Source of the DNA: Pseudomonas sp. GM80
GTDB lineage: Bacteria > Pseudomonadota > Gammaproteobacteria > Pseudomonadales > Pseudomonadaceae
Assembly (NCBI RefSeq): GCF_000282515.1
Contig: NZ_AKJD01000006.1
Coordinates: forward strand, 1 to 57,577
Length of the DNA stretch: 57,577 bases
Direction: 5' to 3'
The notes below the pieces were generated by a model. That model searched no databases and was not told the origin of the DNA. It saw nothing but the letters and a program-made list of their open reading frames with translations. Both the position numbers and the translations under genes were made by a program. This document shows, in pieces, positions 49,273 to 57,553 of the stretch. How positions within the stretch are numbered: position 1 is the first letter of the stretch; each line of letters begins with the position of its first letter.

Positions 49273-49733
49273 AATCGAAACGCAAACCCAACAACGGTTT
49301 CGCCCGGGCTGAACGCAGTTGCCGGGCGCTGCTGCGCACCAATCACGTCGCGGTGGTGAACATCGACCCCAGCGGCAGCCAGATCATGGCGAACTGGAAG
49401 AGCTGCAAGCAGATCCGCAGTCTGGCGATCGCCAACGCGATATTCGATTTCTCCTACCGCTGGACGATCTACATCGGCGCCATGTGTCGCGACGAGCGCG
49501 GCGCCGAATACATCAAGTCGGTGGAGATCTCGCCCGAGGGCGTTTACAAGGTCGAGCGCCTCACTGACGCGATCGAGCATTACTACCTAGAGCTTCGCAA
49601 CAGCGCGAACCCGACGCAACTGGTCGCATCAGGCTGGATCGCCATCCCCGACGAAATTTCGATGGACGAAGCCGAAGCCGCGAAGCTGTTCTACGCCGCC
49701 GGCGCCTGGCATCAGGTGAAGGTAGCTGCGTGA
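49269..49733 (+). CDS. Hypothetical early protein, 154 aa
   Basis: MKSKRKPNNGFARAERSCRA opens a basic segment, followed by a mixed alpha/beta body (WTIYIGAMCRDERGAEYIKS). Overlaps the neighbours by 4 nt on each side, so it is an operon member. I recall similar proteins in Pseudomonas prophages but no function. Confidence 0.7.
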   Translation: MKSKRKPNNGFARAERSCRALLRTNHVAVVNIDPSGSQIMANWKSCKQIRSLAIANAIFDFSYRWTIYIGAMCRDERGAEYIKSVEISPEGVYKVERLTDAIEHYYLELRNSANPTQLVASGWIAIPDEISMDEAEAAKLFYAAGAWHQVKVAA

Positions 49734-49915
49734 GACGTTCCAGACCCCAACAACGCAAACGACAGACCTGGCTGGACTTGCCGGCCAGCGGAATTGAAGA
49801 GGTAGGCCATGGCCGAAGTACAGGAACTGACGGAGGAAGCCAAGAAGCAGCGCAGGAAGCGCGAGAAAGCAGCAGCAAAGGACGCTGCATTGGGCATCGA
49901 GAAGTTTACGGTTGA
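49730..49915 (+). CDS. Small early ORF, 61 aa (doubtful)
   Basis: A GTG overlapping the previous stop opens a basic frame (RRSRPQQRKRQTWLDLPASG) that runs over the start of the next gene by 107 nt in another phase. The first 25 codons look coding; the overlap part does not. It may be a short coupled gene whose end is only chance open frame. Confidence 0.35.
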   Translation: MRRSRPQQRKRQTWLDLPASGIEEVGHGRSTGTDGGSQEAAQEARESSSKGRCIGHREVYG

Positions 49916-50144
49916 GTGCGCCGGGGTGTTCAAGTCTGACGTAAAGAAGGTCATGGCCGCCCACGGCATCAATAGCCAGCAGGAGGTTCACCAGTTGCTG
50001 CTGATGAACCTGATCGCCGCCAACTTCGATACCCAAGCCAAGATGCTTCGCTGTGTCACGACACCTTATGAGATTCCAGAAAAGGTGTTGCGAGCATTTT
50101 ACGAGAAGAGCATGGCCGAACGGGCGCGCGACGCTGGCGATTAA
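49809..50144 (+). CDS. Hypothetical early protein, 111 aa
   Basis: ATG at 49809 follows GAGG by 6 nt. The N-terminal 30 residues are Lys/Ala/Glu-rich (EEAKKQRRKREKAAAK), then an RHH-like or helical stretch, FKSDVKKVMAAHGINSQQEV. It could bind DNA. Ends at TAA two bases from the convergent gene's stop. Confidence 0.7.
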   Translation: MAEVQELTEEAKKQRRKREKAAAKDAALGIEKFTVECAGVFKSDVKKVMAAHGINSQQEVHQLLLMNLIAANFDTQAKMLRCVTTPYEIPEKVLRAFYEKSMAERARDAGD

Positions 50145-50145
50145 G

Positions 50146-50481
50146 TTATAAGCCCTTCCGATTTTCCTCGCGGCACCAATCGTAAAGATCCTTGACCAGT
50201 TGAGATAATTCGATTTTGTCAGTTATACCGAACTGCTCTGCCTTGACCTCTAGCCCCCCTTTTTCGGTCGGAACTGACAAGTGGCTATAGTCCATCAGAC
50301 GCTTTAACTGGTCGATCCAGCCTGCCGCTTCGGCGTCAAGCTGAGTGACGTCAATGCTACCCAACGCTTCATTGCACTCAACCAATGCCCGATAGATGTC
50401 ATACACCTCCCCATTGGGGTGAGGAAGCTGCAAGATGTCAATTGCCGTTGAAAAACATTGAGCCGCTCTAAAAAAAGACAT
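50146..50481 (-). CDS. Hypothetical protein, 111 aa, opposite strand
   Basis: Starts MSFFRAAQCFSTAIDILQLP. Acidic and helical, with IDQLKRLMDYSHLS and a final LVKDLYDWCREENRKG. No signal peptide. It is antisense to the early operon and therefore a separately expressed cargo gene. Function unknown. Confidence 0.55.
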   Translation of the reverse strand: MSFFRAAQCFSTAIDILQLPHPNGEVYDIYRALVECNEALGSIDVTQLDAEAAGWIDQLKRLMDYSHLSVPTEKGGLEVKAEQFGITDKIELSQLVKDLYDWCREENRKGL

Positions 50482-50578
50482 AAAGCCTCCATTGCTAAAT
50501 TCGAGGCGCTATCAAACCTTATCTACATGCAAATTGCCACCACCGGTCACGGAGGGCGGCGCCTGACTGGAGAAATCC

Positions 50579-50980
50579 ATGAGCCACAACTGCGCATACG
50601 TCCGGCAGCACTATTAGGTGCCCGCCGAAATCGGCCGCCGCGTCATCGCCTACGGGAAGCCAGGCGTAATCCTGGCCGATCGTGGCCACTACATTGGCGT
50701 GGTGTTGGACGAAGACCCGAAGAAGCGCATCACCAATTACCACCCCACCCACGAAATGCAGTACGGCGAGATGGTCGAGACGCTTCCGCTCAAAGAATGG
50801 TTGGTGCTTCCGTTCAAGCATGACTGGGAAGATCTCGACTGGAACCGCGAGGCCCGCGAAGATCTGGTCAGGGAGTGGGCAGCCACTCGAAGTCAGGCCA
50901 AATACAAAGCCTACGAGCGGCTTCAGGATTACTGCCACAGCATTAAAGCAATGCTTCACTTCAAAGTCCGGCGCGCCTGA
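50579..50980 (+). pseudogene. Early protein interrupted by in-frame TAG
   Basis: A strong GGAGAAATCC ribosome-binding site precedes ATG at 50579, and the frame reads MSHNCAYVRQHY, TAG, VPAEIGRRVIAYGKPGVI to TGA at 50980. The pattern YVR-x-YYxVPAEIGRRV is, as I recall it, continuous in related Pseudomonas phage proteins, so TAG (50615-50617) replaces a sense codon such as CAG or AAG. The GTG right after it (50618) has no ribosome-binding site, but TAGGTG could allow reinitiation, giving a 120-residue protein that lacks 13 residues. Function unknown. Confidence 0.7.
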
Positions 50981-51000
50981 ATTTCTTCGAAATATCGCGC

Positions 51001-51657
51001 TTACTTATAAACCACAGAAACTATATAACTCTTGTTGATCATAGGATCTCGCGAGTTCATGAACATATGGTGAAGGTCGTTCGGATCATCGCAAAATATC
51101 GGGAGTGCTTTCCCATTTTCATCCTTAAAAAATTTTCGATGCGCTGGAATTGTGAGTGCTATCCGGTATTCGTTCTCGACTGAATAGATATCTCTTTTAA
51201 AAAAAATCGCTTCCAGAAAATCAGGGGCTGCACCAACGATCAACGGAGGATAATAATTCACCCCTTGATGAAGAATGGTGACCCCCTCGAGATGTGAAGT
51301 AAAAGCCTTTAATAGTTCAACAAGCCTCAAAACATCGACCTCAATGCAGGTGTCGGCCTTGAAACGATTAAACAGATCTGCGTCATTTCCCTTGCCACTT
51401 AGGCATACGCAAAAGCAACGATTTGGGTACACAGTCATAACTGGATTTGCGGTCATATCTTGAGGATTTAATTTCCTACCATTGACCGTGAATGTTACTT
51501 GCTCTTTATCATAGAAAAATTCTTTGGCGAGCTCATTATCTCGCATTTCAAGATTTTCCATGTTTGAGTAATGAGCGATATCGCTCAGCCGCAAACCCTG
51601 CTTTCCATCAATCCAGCCTTGAAGGTGCAGCTTTTTCCCATACAGATATTTTTTCAC
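51001..51657 (-). CDS. Hypothetical AT-rich cargo protein, 218 aa
   Basis: The GTG at 51657 follows a G-rich leader and is taken as start; a longer frame to 51807 overlaps the neighbour on the other strand and is not used. The product begins MKKYLYGKKLHLQGWIDGKQ and contains CFCVCLSGK and a stretch (YSVENEYRIALTIP) common in proteins of unknown function near phage cargo. Lower GC than the neighbours, opposite strand. Candidate defence or immunity gene, not assigned. Confidence 0.65.
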   Translation of the reverse strand: MKKYLYGKKLHLQGWIDGKQGLRLSDIAHYSNMENLEMRDNELAKEFFYDKEQVTFTVNGRKLNPQDMTANPVMTVYPNRCFCVCLSGKGNDADLFNRFKADTCIEVDVLRLVELLKAFTSHLEGVTILHQGVNYYPPLIVGAAPDFLEAIFFKRDIYSVENEYRIALTIPAHRKFFKDENGKALPIFCDDPNDLHHMFMNSRDPMINKSYIVSVVYK

Positions 51658-51747
51658 AGCGCCCCCCCCAAGAGTTATCCGGCTCCATGCCGGGCCGAAC
51701 ACAAATACCCCACTTCTACGAATCACGCCAGCCGGCGAGGATCCCCT

Positions 51748-52524
51748 ATGTCCGCACAACAGATCGACGAAAAGAAACTCGAGCGCGCGATCCGCAAAAT
51801 CAAGCACTGCCTGGCACTGGCCCAGAGCGAAAACGAGTACGAGGCCGCGACTGCACTTCGGCAGGCACAGGCGCTGATGCGCGAGTACCGTTTGACCGAA
51901 ATGGATGTGAAGTTAAGCGACGTCGGTGAAGTCGAGTCGCAGTTCACCCGAGTCGAACGCCTCCCCGCGTGGGAGCGGAGCCTAAGCGCGGCTGTGGCTC
52001 ATGTGTTCGGGTGCATCTCGCTGTACGGTCGGAATTACTGCAAGGAAAAGGATCGAATCATCGCCCGCGTGTCATTCGTGGGGGTGACACCTGCCCAGCA
52101 CATCGCGCTGTATGCGTTCGAGGCGCTACTGACAAAGCTGAAATTTGCCCGCAAGAAATATGTCGCAGCAGTACGTACTGGTGTGCACCGCAGCTCGTAC
52201 TCAGCCGAAACAGCAGGCGACCACTTCGCCCTGGCGTGGGTCGGCGAGGTTTACGGGAAGCTGAGCGCACTTGTCCCGAAAGGCGAAGACGATACCCCGC
52301 CAGCAAGTGACGGACGCGACATCATCGCGGTTGAAGCGCAAGACAAGGCGCTGATCACCGAGTACCTCGCAAACAAAGGCGTGGGCAAAGCCCGGAAAAC
52401 GCGTGATGTTGATATCGACCTGAATGCGCAGATCGCGGGAATGCTTGCTGGTCGCCGGGTTGATCTACATGCCGGCCTCGCGCGCGGCGGCGAAGACACT
52501 CTCGGCCTATCGGCAAACTCATGA
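51748..52524 (+). CDS. DUF2786-type protein
   Basis: 258 residues from ATG 51748 (GAGG upstream). The N-terminal KKLERAIRKIKHCLALAQSE and NEYEAATALRQAQALMREY fit DUF2786, a domain common in phages and plasmids; the rest (CKEKDRIIARVSFVGVTPAQ, then FARKKYVAAVRTG) belongs to the usual second domain. It may bind nucleic acids; the role is unknown. Confidence 0.85.
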   Translation: MSAQQIDEKKLERAIRKIKHCLALAQSENEYEAATALRQAQALMREYRLTEMDVKLSDVGEVESQFTRVERLPAWERSLSAAVAHVFGCISLYGRNYCKEKDRIIARVSFVGVTPAQHIALYAFEALLTKLKFARKKYVAAVRTGVHRSSYSAETAGDHFALAWVGEVYGKLSALVPKGEDDTPPASDGRDIIAVEAQDKALITEYLANKGVGKARKTRDVDIDLNAQIAGMLAGRRVDLHAGLARGGEDTLGLSANS

Positions 52525-52670
52525 TCCGACCACCCAAACCGGAGTTGATGTTGCGCTGAGTTGCTCAGGAAGCACAGCGCGAAGCGATTGCCCAGGAGTT
52601 TAAGGCGGTTCTACAAAATAACATCGGGGCAGCGGCTAAACTATCGCTCGGTGGGTCTAAACCAAACTGA
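52521..52670 (+). pseudogene. Small early gene interrupted by TGA
   Basis: ATG at 52521 overlaps the previous stop (ATGA). The frame reads MIRPPKPELMLR, TGA (52557-52559), VAQEAQREAIAQEFKAVL, ... SLGGSKPN, stop: 50 codons with one internal stop. The downstream part is a clear amphipathic helix and coding-like, so TGA probably replaced CGA (Arg). Without read-through only a 12-residue peptide is made. Confidence 0.6.
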
Positions 52671-52777
52671 TTTGAAAAGGGTCGTCCCGCACGGCCCAAT
52701 TCGGCGTGGTATCAGCAACGAATGGGTGGCGGCTCTCTCAAGACTTGGATACCTTAGAGCTCGGTGCTTAACGGACT

Positions 52778-53530
52778 ATGGTTGAAATGAATGCTAGCGA
52801 AGGGATGATGGACTTAAGTGAGCTTTGGAGGAGGATAAAAGGTCAAGTTTATCCGGTTATCCTCAGATCTGAAATTGAGGAATATCCATATCATGGGGTG
52901 GGAACAGCTTTCATCGTTGAACATCGCGAACAGCTTTTTTGTATATCAGCGCAACATGTTTTGGACAACCAAAGCGTAAAAGCAGACTCCTTCACAATTA
53001 TGGTTAGAGATGCGGGCTACTCGATTGTATTTGATCTAGAAGCAGTGTTCAAACCTGAATACGATCCGCATTTCGATCTATTAATCCGGCGAATCGCTTC
53101 ATTCCAGCGTGAGTTTTTGAGCGAAAATGGTGTGTATTGGATGGGGACTGAGTTTTCAATCGATCCGATACATCATGAAAAAGTCGGTATTTTTTACGTA
53201 TTTGGCTATAGTGAAGATCACAGAGAGTATGATTACGCAGAAAAACGTATTACCGCCGATATATCCCTATTAGTTGCCAAGTTAACGGCCGCAGCCATGG
53301 ATAATATGGTTACCCTTCAAATTGTCAACGAGATGACGGCGTCGCTGAGAGGCTTCAGCGGTTCACCGGTTGTAGCGGTGATAGACGGTGACTGGATGTT
53401 TGCCGGTATGCTGACACTAGCAGTTGAAGCAACCGGAATTATGAATTTTATTCCGGCGTATCGCATAGTTGAATACCTTGAAGATCTACACGAAAGGGTT
53501 AGCACCGGTGACCTTCCTGATCACCGATAA
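52778..53530 (+). CDS. Trypsin-like serine protease, cargo gene
   Basis: 250 residues with a trypsin-like fold: GVGTAFIVEHREQLFCISAQHV holds catalytic His60, DPHFDLLIRR gives Asp100, and RGFSGSPVVAV carries the nucleophile Ser194. No signal peptide, so it acts in the cytoplasm. AT-richer than its neighbours. Trypsin-like proteases without other domains appear in several bacterial defence systems and in stress response. It lies in a region with other separately acquired genes. Confidence 0.85.
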   Translation: MVEMNASEGMMDLSELWRRIKGQVYPVILRSEIEEYPYHGVGTAFIVEHREQLFCISAQHVLDNQSVKADSFTIMVRDAGYSIVFDLEAVFKPEYDPHFDLLIRRIASFQREFLSENGVYWMGTEFSIDPIHHEKVGIFYVFGYSEDHREYDYAEKRITADISLLVAKLTAAAMDNMVTLQIVNEMTASLRGFSGSPVVAVIDGDWMFAGMLTLAVEATGIMNFIPAYRIVEYLEDLHERVSTGDLPDHR

Positions 53531-53564
53531 TCGCTGGCTGTTGGTAAAAAACTACGACTTTAGA

Positions 53565-53714
53565 TCAAGCCACCACCGCATCGGCCGCCAACTCAATAGC
53601 CAGAACACCCTGTGCGACACCATCTGACGTGTAAGCAATGGCCTCGAGACGCTGGCTTTCTAGCGAATAGCTTTCGGTGGCGTAGGTGAAAAGGTGCCCG
53701 CAGGCAGATGTCAT
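53565..53714 (-). CDS. Possible small protein, 49 aa (doubtful)
   Basis: In the 360-bp space between the protease and the gene at 53892, the only coherent frame is this minus-strand one, MTSACGHLFTYATESYSLES to VAQGVLAIELAADAVVA. Its end resembles the helical C-terminus of small Pseudomonas proteins (DUF3077-like). The frame stays open upstream without a start. No strong ribosome-binding site seen. Confidence 0.3.
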   Translation of the reverse strand: MTSACGHLFTYATESYSLESQRLEAIAYTSDGVAQGVLAIELAADAVVA

Positions 53715-53891
53715 GGGGGCGAATTCACCGAGCACGCGCTGATCGGCAAGGCCGTACGAGTTTGTAACCGGAACCAGCCGGCGCGGCACTCTGCGCGGGG
53801 TAGCGAAGATGGACGCCTTCTGTGTCGGGTCTGGGGACGCGCATGCACTCTGCCGTCGGTTCGGATTCGATAGCGACGAAACGGTGAAGCC

Positions 53892-54071
53892 GTGAAGCGC
53901 TTCATTCGCCGCAAGGCTGAAGCCTGGCTGATCCTGCTGGCAGCGAAGATCCTCATCGGCCGCAACGTCCAACGCTCCGCGGTCGTCTCCCGCCGGGACA
54001 GCAACGACATGTGGGCCATGGCCGAAAAGCTCGAAGCGATCACCAAGCGCATCAGCACCAAATACCCGTAA
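53892..54071 (+). CDS. Small basic protein, 59 aa
   Basis: GTG at 53892 opens MKRFIRRKAEAWLILLAAKI, a basic amphipathic stretch with a moderately hydrophobic core, then KLEAITKRISTKYP. The frame has Pseudomonas-type codon use up to its TAA and lies 46 nt before the next gene. Similar small proteins occur in Pseudomonas phages. Too short for most callers. Function unknown. Confidence 0.6.
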   Translation: MKRFIRRKAEAWLILLAAKILIGRNVQRSAVVSRRDSNDMWAMAEKLEAITKRISTKYP

Positions 54072-54117
54072 CTCCCTCCCCCTTCAAAGTCAGCCGCTAT
54101 AGCGGCAAGGAACCGGC

Positions 54118-55014
54118 ATGCCCAGGAAAAACCACCTCATAGTCGACTCCGGCTGCACGCAGGACAACGAGCGCTGGTCGCTGTCGGCTTGCGGCCTGAA
54201 TGAAGATTCCGAAGTCGCATGGGACGGAACCCACCAACGCGAATTTGTCAGCTGCAAACGATGCCTGGCGAAAATGGCCAAGCCGCGACCGGCTCCAGAG
54301 CCATTCCACAAAGAGCGCCCCATTCTTTTCAACGGTGCGATGGTGCGCGCGATTCTGTCTGGCCAAAAGACGGTCACGCGCCGCCCGTTCAAAGGGAATC
54401 AGATCCCGACCTATATAAAATCAGATTCCCTCGAACATCAGTGGATGGCCGTGGTTCAAGATCATCCGCGCTGGGGCTTCGGTGCATTCGGTGCGACTGA
54501 GGAGGAATGCGCGGCTGAGTTGGCAATGTACGGGGGTTGCCCGTACGGGCGGCAAGGCGATCGGCTGTGGGTGCGCGAGACCTGGGCGGCGGACGCACAG
54601 GTTGATGCGGTAGCGCCGCGAGACCTGAGCCAAGGCGAACCGATCCAATACCCAGCAGATGGGGCCGTCAGGCAAACCGGATGCGCAATGCTCACGACAG
54701 GGAAAGGCCGCCCAAGCATCCACATGCCGCGCTGGGCCAGCCGCATCCTGCTGGAGATCACCGACGTCCGCGTCGAGCGGTTGCAGGGCATCAGCGAGGG
54801 CCAAGCCCAAGCAGAAGGAATAGTCGGAGTGGCGTTTCGCCCGGATGACGGCTGGCCAATCTGCACAGGTTATATGGTCGGGCCTGATGACGGCAAAGCA
54901 GGGCTCGAAACCACAGCAGCCAAAGCGTTTGCAGGTTTGTGGAAATCAACCGGCGGCGACTGGGACGCCAACCCATGGGTCTGGGTCGTCGAGTTCAAAA
55001 GGGTGACGCCATGA
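54118..55014 (+). CDS. Phage ASCH-like (PUA-fold) protein
   Basis: 298 residues. PILFNGAMVRAILSGQKTVT, CPYGRQGDRLWVRETWA, and HMPRWASRILLEITDVRVER with GISEGQAQAEGI make up the ASCH-like morphogenetic or RNA-binding phage protein known from many siphoviruses; ANPWVWVVEF closes the fold. ASCH/PUA domains bind RNA or modified bases. The first 60 residues, with CKRCLAKM, are an extra. Its role in the phage is not known. Confidence 0.88.
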   Translation: MPRKNHLIVDSGCTQDNERWSLSACGLNEDSEVAWDGTHQREFVSCKRCLAKMAKPRPAPEPFHKERPILFNGAMVRAILSGQKTVTRRPFKGNQIPTYIKSDSLEHQWMAVVQDHPRWGFGAFGATEEECAAELAMYGGCPYGRQGDRLWVRETWAADAQVDAVAPRDLSQGEPIQYPADGAVRQTGCAMLTTGKGRPSIHMPRWASRILLEITDVRVERLQGISEGQAQAEGIVGVAFRPDDGWPICTGYMVGPDDGKAGLETTAAKAFAGLWKSTGGDWDANPWVWVVEFKRVTP

Positions 55015-55067
55015 TCTTCGCCCCGCTCTACATGGCCTACCTCATCTACAAGGGGCCGTGGCGATGA
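55011..55067 (+). CDS. 18-codon membrane micro-ORF
   Basis: ATG at 55011 overlaps the preceding TGA (ATGA), and its own TGA overlaps the next ATG (ATGA). The product, MIFAPLYMAYLIYKGPWR, is a single hydrophobic helix with a basic end. Coupling on both sides suggests it is translated. It may only serve to couple the two genes. Confidence 0.45.
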   Translation: MIFAPLYMAYLIYKGPWR

Positions 55068-55399
55068 ACGAACAAAACACCAAAGAGTTTTATTCTCCTG
55101 AGCAGGCCTCTCAGCATGCCGCCGACTGGTGCAAGCGCAACCCAGCATGGCGCCGGATCTGTGATATCCCCGATTCCGATGCCCTTTATAAAACCTACGA
55201 TGAGATTCCGAGACGCGAACGGGCCTACTGGGACGAGAACGGCGGCGAAGAATGTTGGCGAGAGGTTGGGATCGCGAAGTGCAAGGTCGCTACCGGTTTC
55301 ATCTCTGGAAAAGGCGAGTTTTTCGACCACGTGCTCAAAGTGCCCCTGCATCACAACCTGATGATGGTGTTTCGTGTAGGCAGGCGCTGGAAACCATGA
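55064..55399 (+). CDS. Hypothetical early protein, 111 aa
   Basis: ATG at 55064 opens MNEQNTKEFYSPEQASQHAA; a GTG two codons upstream is possible. Acidic and Trp-rich (ADWCKRNPAWRRI, RERAYWDENGGEECW). Coupled by ATGA to NinX downstream. No family known to me. Confidence 0.7.
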   Translation: MNEQNTKEFYSPEQASQHAADWCKRNPAWRRICDIPDSDALYKTYDEIPRRERAYWDENGGEECWREVGIAKCKVATGFISGKGEFFDHVLKVPLHHNLMMVFRVGRRWKP

Positions 55400-55713
55400 G
55401 TCGCATGGTCAGCGTCCGCACCGAGGAACTGACCGGACCGGCGCTGGACTGGGCAATCAACGCGATCGAGGGTGATCAGCAGCCCGGCACGGGTCAGTTG
55501 CAGCTCTTCGCCCTGCCCGACGCCGAGCAACTGATCACGAAGTACGGCGTCTGGGTCGATGTTGGCCAACGGAACCCTTGGCTGGCCGACATGACGAACG
55601 ACCTATTCAACCGCGAGACCGGCGAAACCCGAACCACCGCAGTGTTCCGCGCAGTGGTGTTTGCCACGCGCGGCGCCACGGTCAAAGTCCCCGCCGAACT
55701 CTTCCAGCAGTAA
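55396..55713 (+). CDS. NinX-like protein (DUF2591)
   Basis: 105 residues. VSVRTEELTGPALDWAINAI at the N-terminus and RAVVFATRGATVKVPAEL at the C-terminus are the two typical segments of DUF2591 (P22 NinX), which is common in lambdoid phages. Function unknown. ATG overlaps the previous stop; a longer frame upstream in this phase is not used. Confidence 0.85.
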   Translation: MSRMVSVRTEELTGPALDWAINAIEGDQQPGTGQLQLFALPDAEQLITKYGVWVDVGQRNPWLADMTNDLFNRETGETRTTAVFRAVVFATRGATVKVPAELFQQ

Positions 55714-55763
55714 CCCTCCCACAACTCAACAGCCTGCCGGTGTGCGGCGGGCAAGGTGCACCC

Positions 55764-56093
55764 ATGAAAAAGGAACAGTTGCCGGAAGTGGTGGCAGCAG
55801 TCGCGCGCGCCCTCGAAGCAGGTAAGGTCGCCGCAGCAGCGGCACCGGACGATGGCGGTAGCGCGAACCTCGACCGGGTTTATCTCCGCGTCGGCCTTCT
55901 CCGTGAGAAGACGCTTCACGATGCCGGCCTTCACGGCTGGATGCAGTCAGCCAGCACCTACCACGCCCGAGCCTTTCACCTCGGCGCGCCGTTTGATGGC
56001 CAGGGTAACCGGCGCTATGCCGGCGTGCAGGCCATGCACAAATCGCTGCAATCCGAAGGCGTCGATTGCGGCATCTGGTACCAAATGGATTAA
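55764..56093 (+). CDS. Hypothetical early protein, 109 aa
   Basis: Opens MKKEQLPEVVAAVARALEAG from ATG 55764, 50 nt after NinX. Two parts: an Ala-rich helix and a second part with LHGWMQSASTYHARAFHLGAPF and GVQAMHKSLQSEGVDCG. No known motif. A longer frame upstream overlaps NinX and is not supported. Confidence 0.65.
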   Translation: MKKEQLPEVVAAVARALEAGKVAAAAAPDDGGSANLDRVYLRVGLLREKTLHDAGLHGWMQSASTYHARAFHLGAPFDGQGNRRYAGVQAMHKSLQSEGVDCGIWYQMD

Positions 56094-56137
56094 CTCATCA
56101 CCACCTTCTGCCGCCACGCGCGGCATGGAGCATCACC

Positions 56138-56380
56138 ATGGAAACTGAAATTCTCTCCGACGAGGAACTGGCCGAGCTCACTGGCTATAAGGCCCGGGCC
56201 TACCAGCGCCGCTGGCTGATTGATCGCCAATGGGTCTTCGTCGAAAGCCGCGGCAAGCGCCCACTGGTTGGTCGGATGTACGCCCGTATGAAGCTGGGCA
56301 TGATCAGCCCTACGATTGCCGATCCTAACCCGCCGCCTGCCGCGCCGGCATGGACGCCAGACTATTCGCGAGTGAACTGA
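56138..56380 (+). CDS. DUF4224 protein, excisionase candidate
   Basis: 80 residues from ATG 56138. ETEILSDEELAELTGYKARA with YQRRWLIDRQWVFVESRGKR is the DUF4224 pattern, a small winged-helix protein common directly before phage integrases. Position, one base before the integrase start region, suggests a directionality factor (Xis). That role is inference. Confidence 0.82.
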   Translation: METEILSDEELAELTGYKARAYQRRWLIDRQWVFVESRGKRPLVGRMYARMKLGMISPTIADPNPPPAAPAWTPDYSRVN

Positions 56381-56381
56381 T

Positions 56382-57431
56382 ATGCGCCCCCGCAAGACCG
56401 AGCACCAGCACCTCCCCCCTCGAATGTACAAGCGCTCACGGAAGCGCAAAAACGGCAGTACCTGGACCGCGTATTACTACCGCGACCTGCTCGGCAACGA
56501 CATCCCTCTGGGCAAAGATCTCGATAAAGCTCGGCTGAAGTGGGCCGAACTCGAAGCCAAGGAAAAACCGCTCGACCTGCGCACCATGAAGGGAATCTTC
56601 GACCGGTACATTCGTGATGTGGTGCCGAAGAAAGCACCCCGCACGCAGAAGGACAACTTGGCGGAAATCAAGCAGCTTCGGCCGATGTTCGACAGCGCTC
56701 CGATCGACTCGATCACGCCAGCAACGATTGCTGGCTACCGAGACGCACGATCGGCGAAGGTCCGGGCGAACCGTGAGATCGCTACCCTCTCCCACATTTT
56801 CAACATTGCCCGCGAATGGGGGCTGACGACGAAGGAAAATCCCTGCCAAGGCGTGCGCAAGAACAAGGAGACGCCGAGGGACTATTACGCGAATGATGTG
56901 GTTTGGGAGGCGGTGTACAAGAAGGCAGCTCAGGAGCTGAAGGAAGCGATGGACCTAGCCTATCTGACCGGGCAAAGGCCGGCAGATGTGCTGGTTATGC
57001 GGAAGGATGATGTTCAAGGCGGATATCTGACTGTTCAGCAGAACAAGACGCAAAAGAAGCTGCGCATTCAGATGACGACCGCCGGAGAGGCGAACAGCCT
57101 GGGCATATTGATCGCGGCGATCACAGAGCGAAACGCTGCTCACGTTTCGAGCTACCTGATCATCAACCGGAGCGGTAAACGGATGACTGCGACGATGCTG
57201 AGGAAGCGATGGGACGCGGCGCGAGAGAAGGCAAAACTGGAAGCTCTTGAGCAGGGAGACGAGCTGCTAGCTAAGCGGATCGGTGAATTCCAGTTCCGGG
57301 ATATTCGGCCGAAAGCGGCGTCGGAAATCAGCGATGTTGGTGACGCCAGCCTGTTGCTCGGGCACACAAAAGGCGACATTACCGAGCGGGTTTATCGCCG
57401 CGTTGGCGCCATCGCGAAACCCTCAAAATAG
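56382..57431 (+). CDS. int: Tyrosine-recombinase integrase
   Basis: 349 residues. A basic N-terminal arm-binding part (about 10-60) is followed by a core-binding domain (about 65-155) and the catalytic domain. Catalytic positions: Arg199 (LTGQRPADVL), Lys in the NKTQKKL beta-hairpin, Arg309 in FRDIRPKAAS, His328 in LLGHTKGD and Tyr338 in RVYRRVG. The usual histidine of the HxLR box is Asp307 here, as in other Pseudomonas phage integrases I recall. It recombines attP with the tRNA-Ser core 120 bp downstream. Confidence 0.95.
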   Translation: MRPRKTEHQHLPPRMYKRSRKRKNGSTWTAYYYRDLLGNDIPLGKDLDKARLKWAELEAKEKPLDLRTMKGIFDRYIRDVVPKKAPRTQKDNLAEIKQLRPMFDSAPIDSITPATIAGYRDARSAKVRANREIATLSHIFNIAREWGLTTKENPCQGVRKNKETPRDYYANDVVWEAVYKKAAQELKEAMDLAYLTGQRPADVLVMRKDDVQGGYLTVQQNKTQKKLRIQMTTAGEANSLGILIAAITERNAAHVSSYLIINRSGKRMTATMLRKRWDAAREKAKLEALEQGDELLAKRIGEFQFRDIRPKAASEISDVGDASLLLGHTKGDITERVYRRVGAIAKPSK

Positions 57432-57442
57432 TCGAAAAAAGA

Positions 57443-57452
57443 GTTCCATAAC
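57443..57452. repeat. Arm-type site GTTCCATAAC, right side
   Basis: The same ten bases as the core of the left-edge repeat. Lies 12 nt after the integrase stop and about 100 bp from the crossover core. A shorter variant, TTTCCATA, lies at 57548-57554 beside the core. Confidence 0.55.
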
Positions 57453-57553
57453 TCGAAAGGCACCCCTTGTAGAATGCGGTATGTAGAGGTGCTGCAAAAC
57501 AAAAGTATTGGAACGAAAAAGCGTCTGAGCCCGCGTATTCTGCGGCTTTCCAT

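Noticed and set aside
51658..51807. N-terminal extension of the minus-strand 218-residue gene
   Set aside because: It overlaps the start and ribosome-binding site of the DUF2786-type gene on the other strand; GTG at 51657 is enough.
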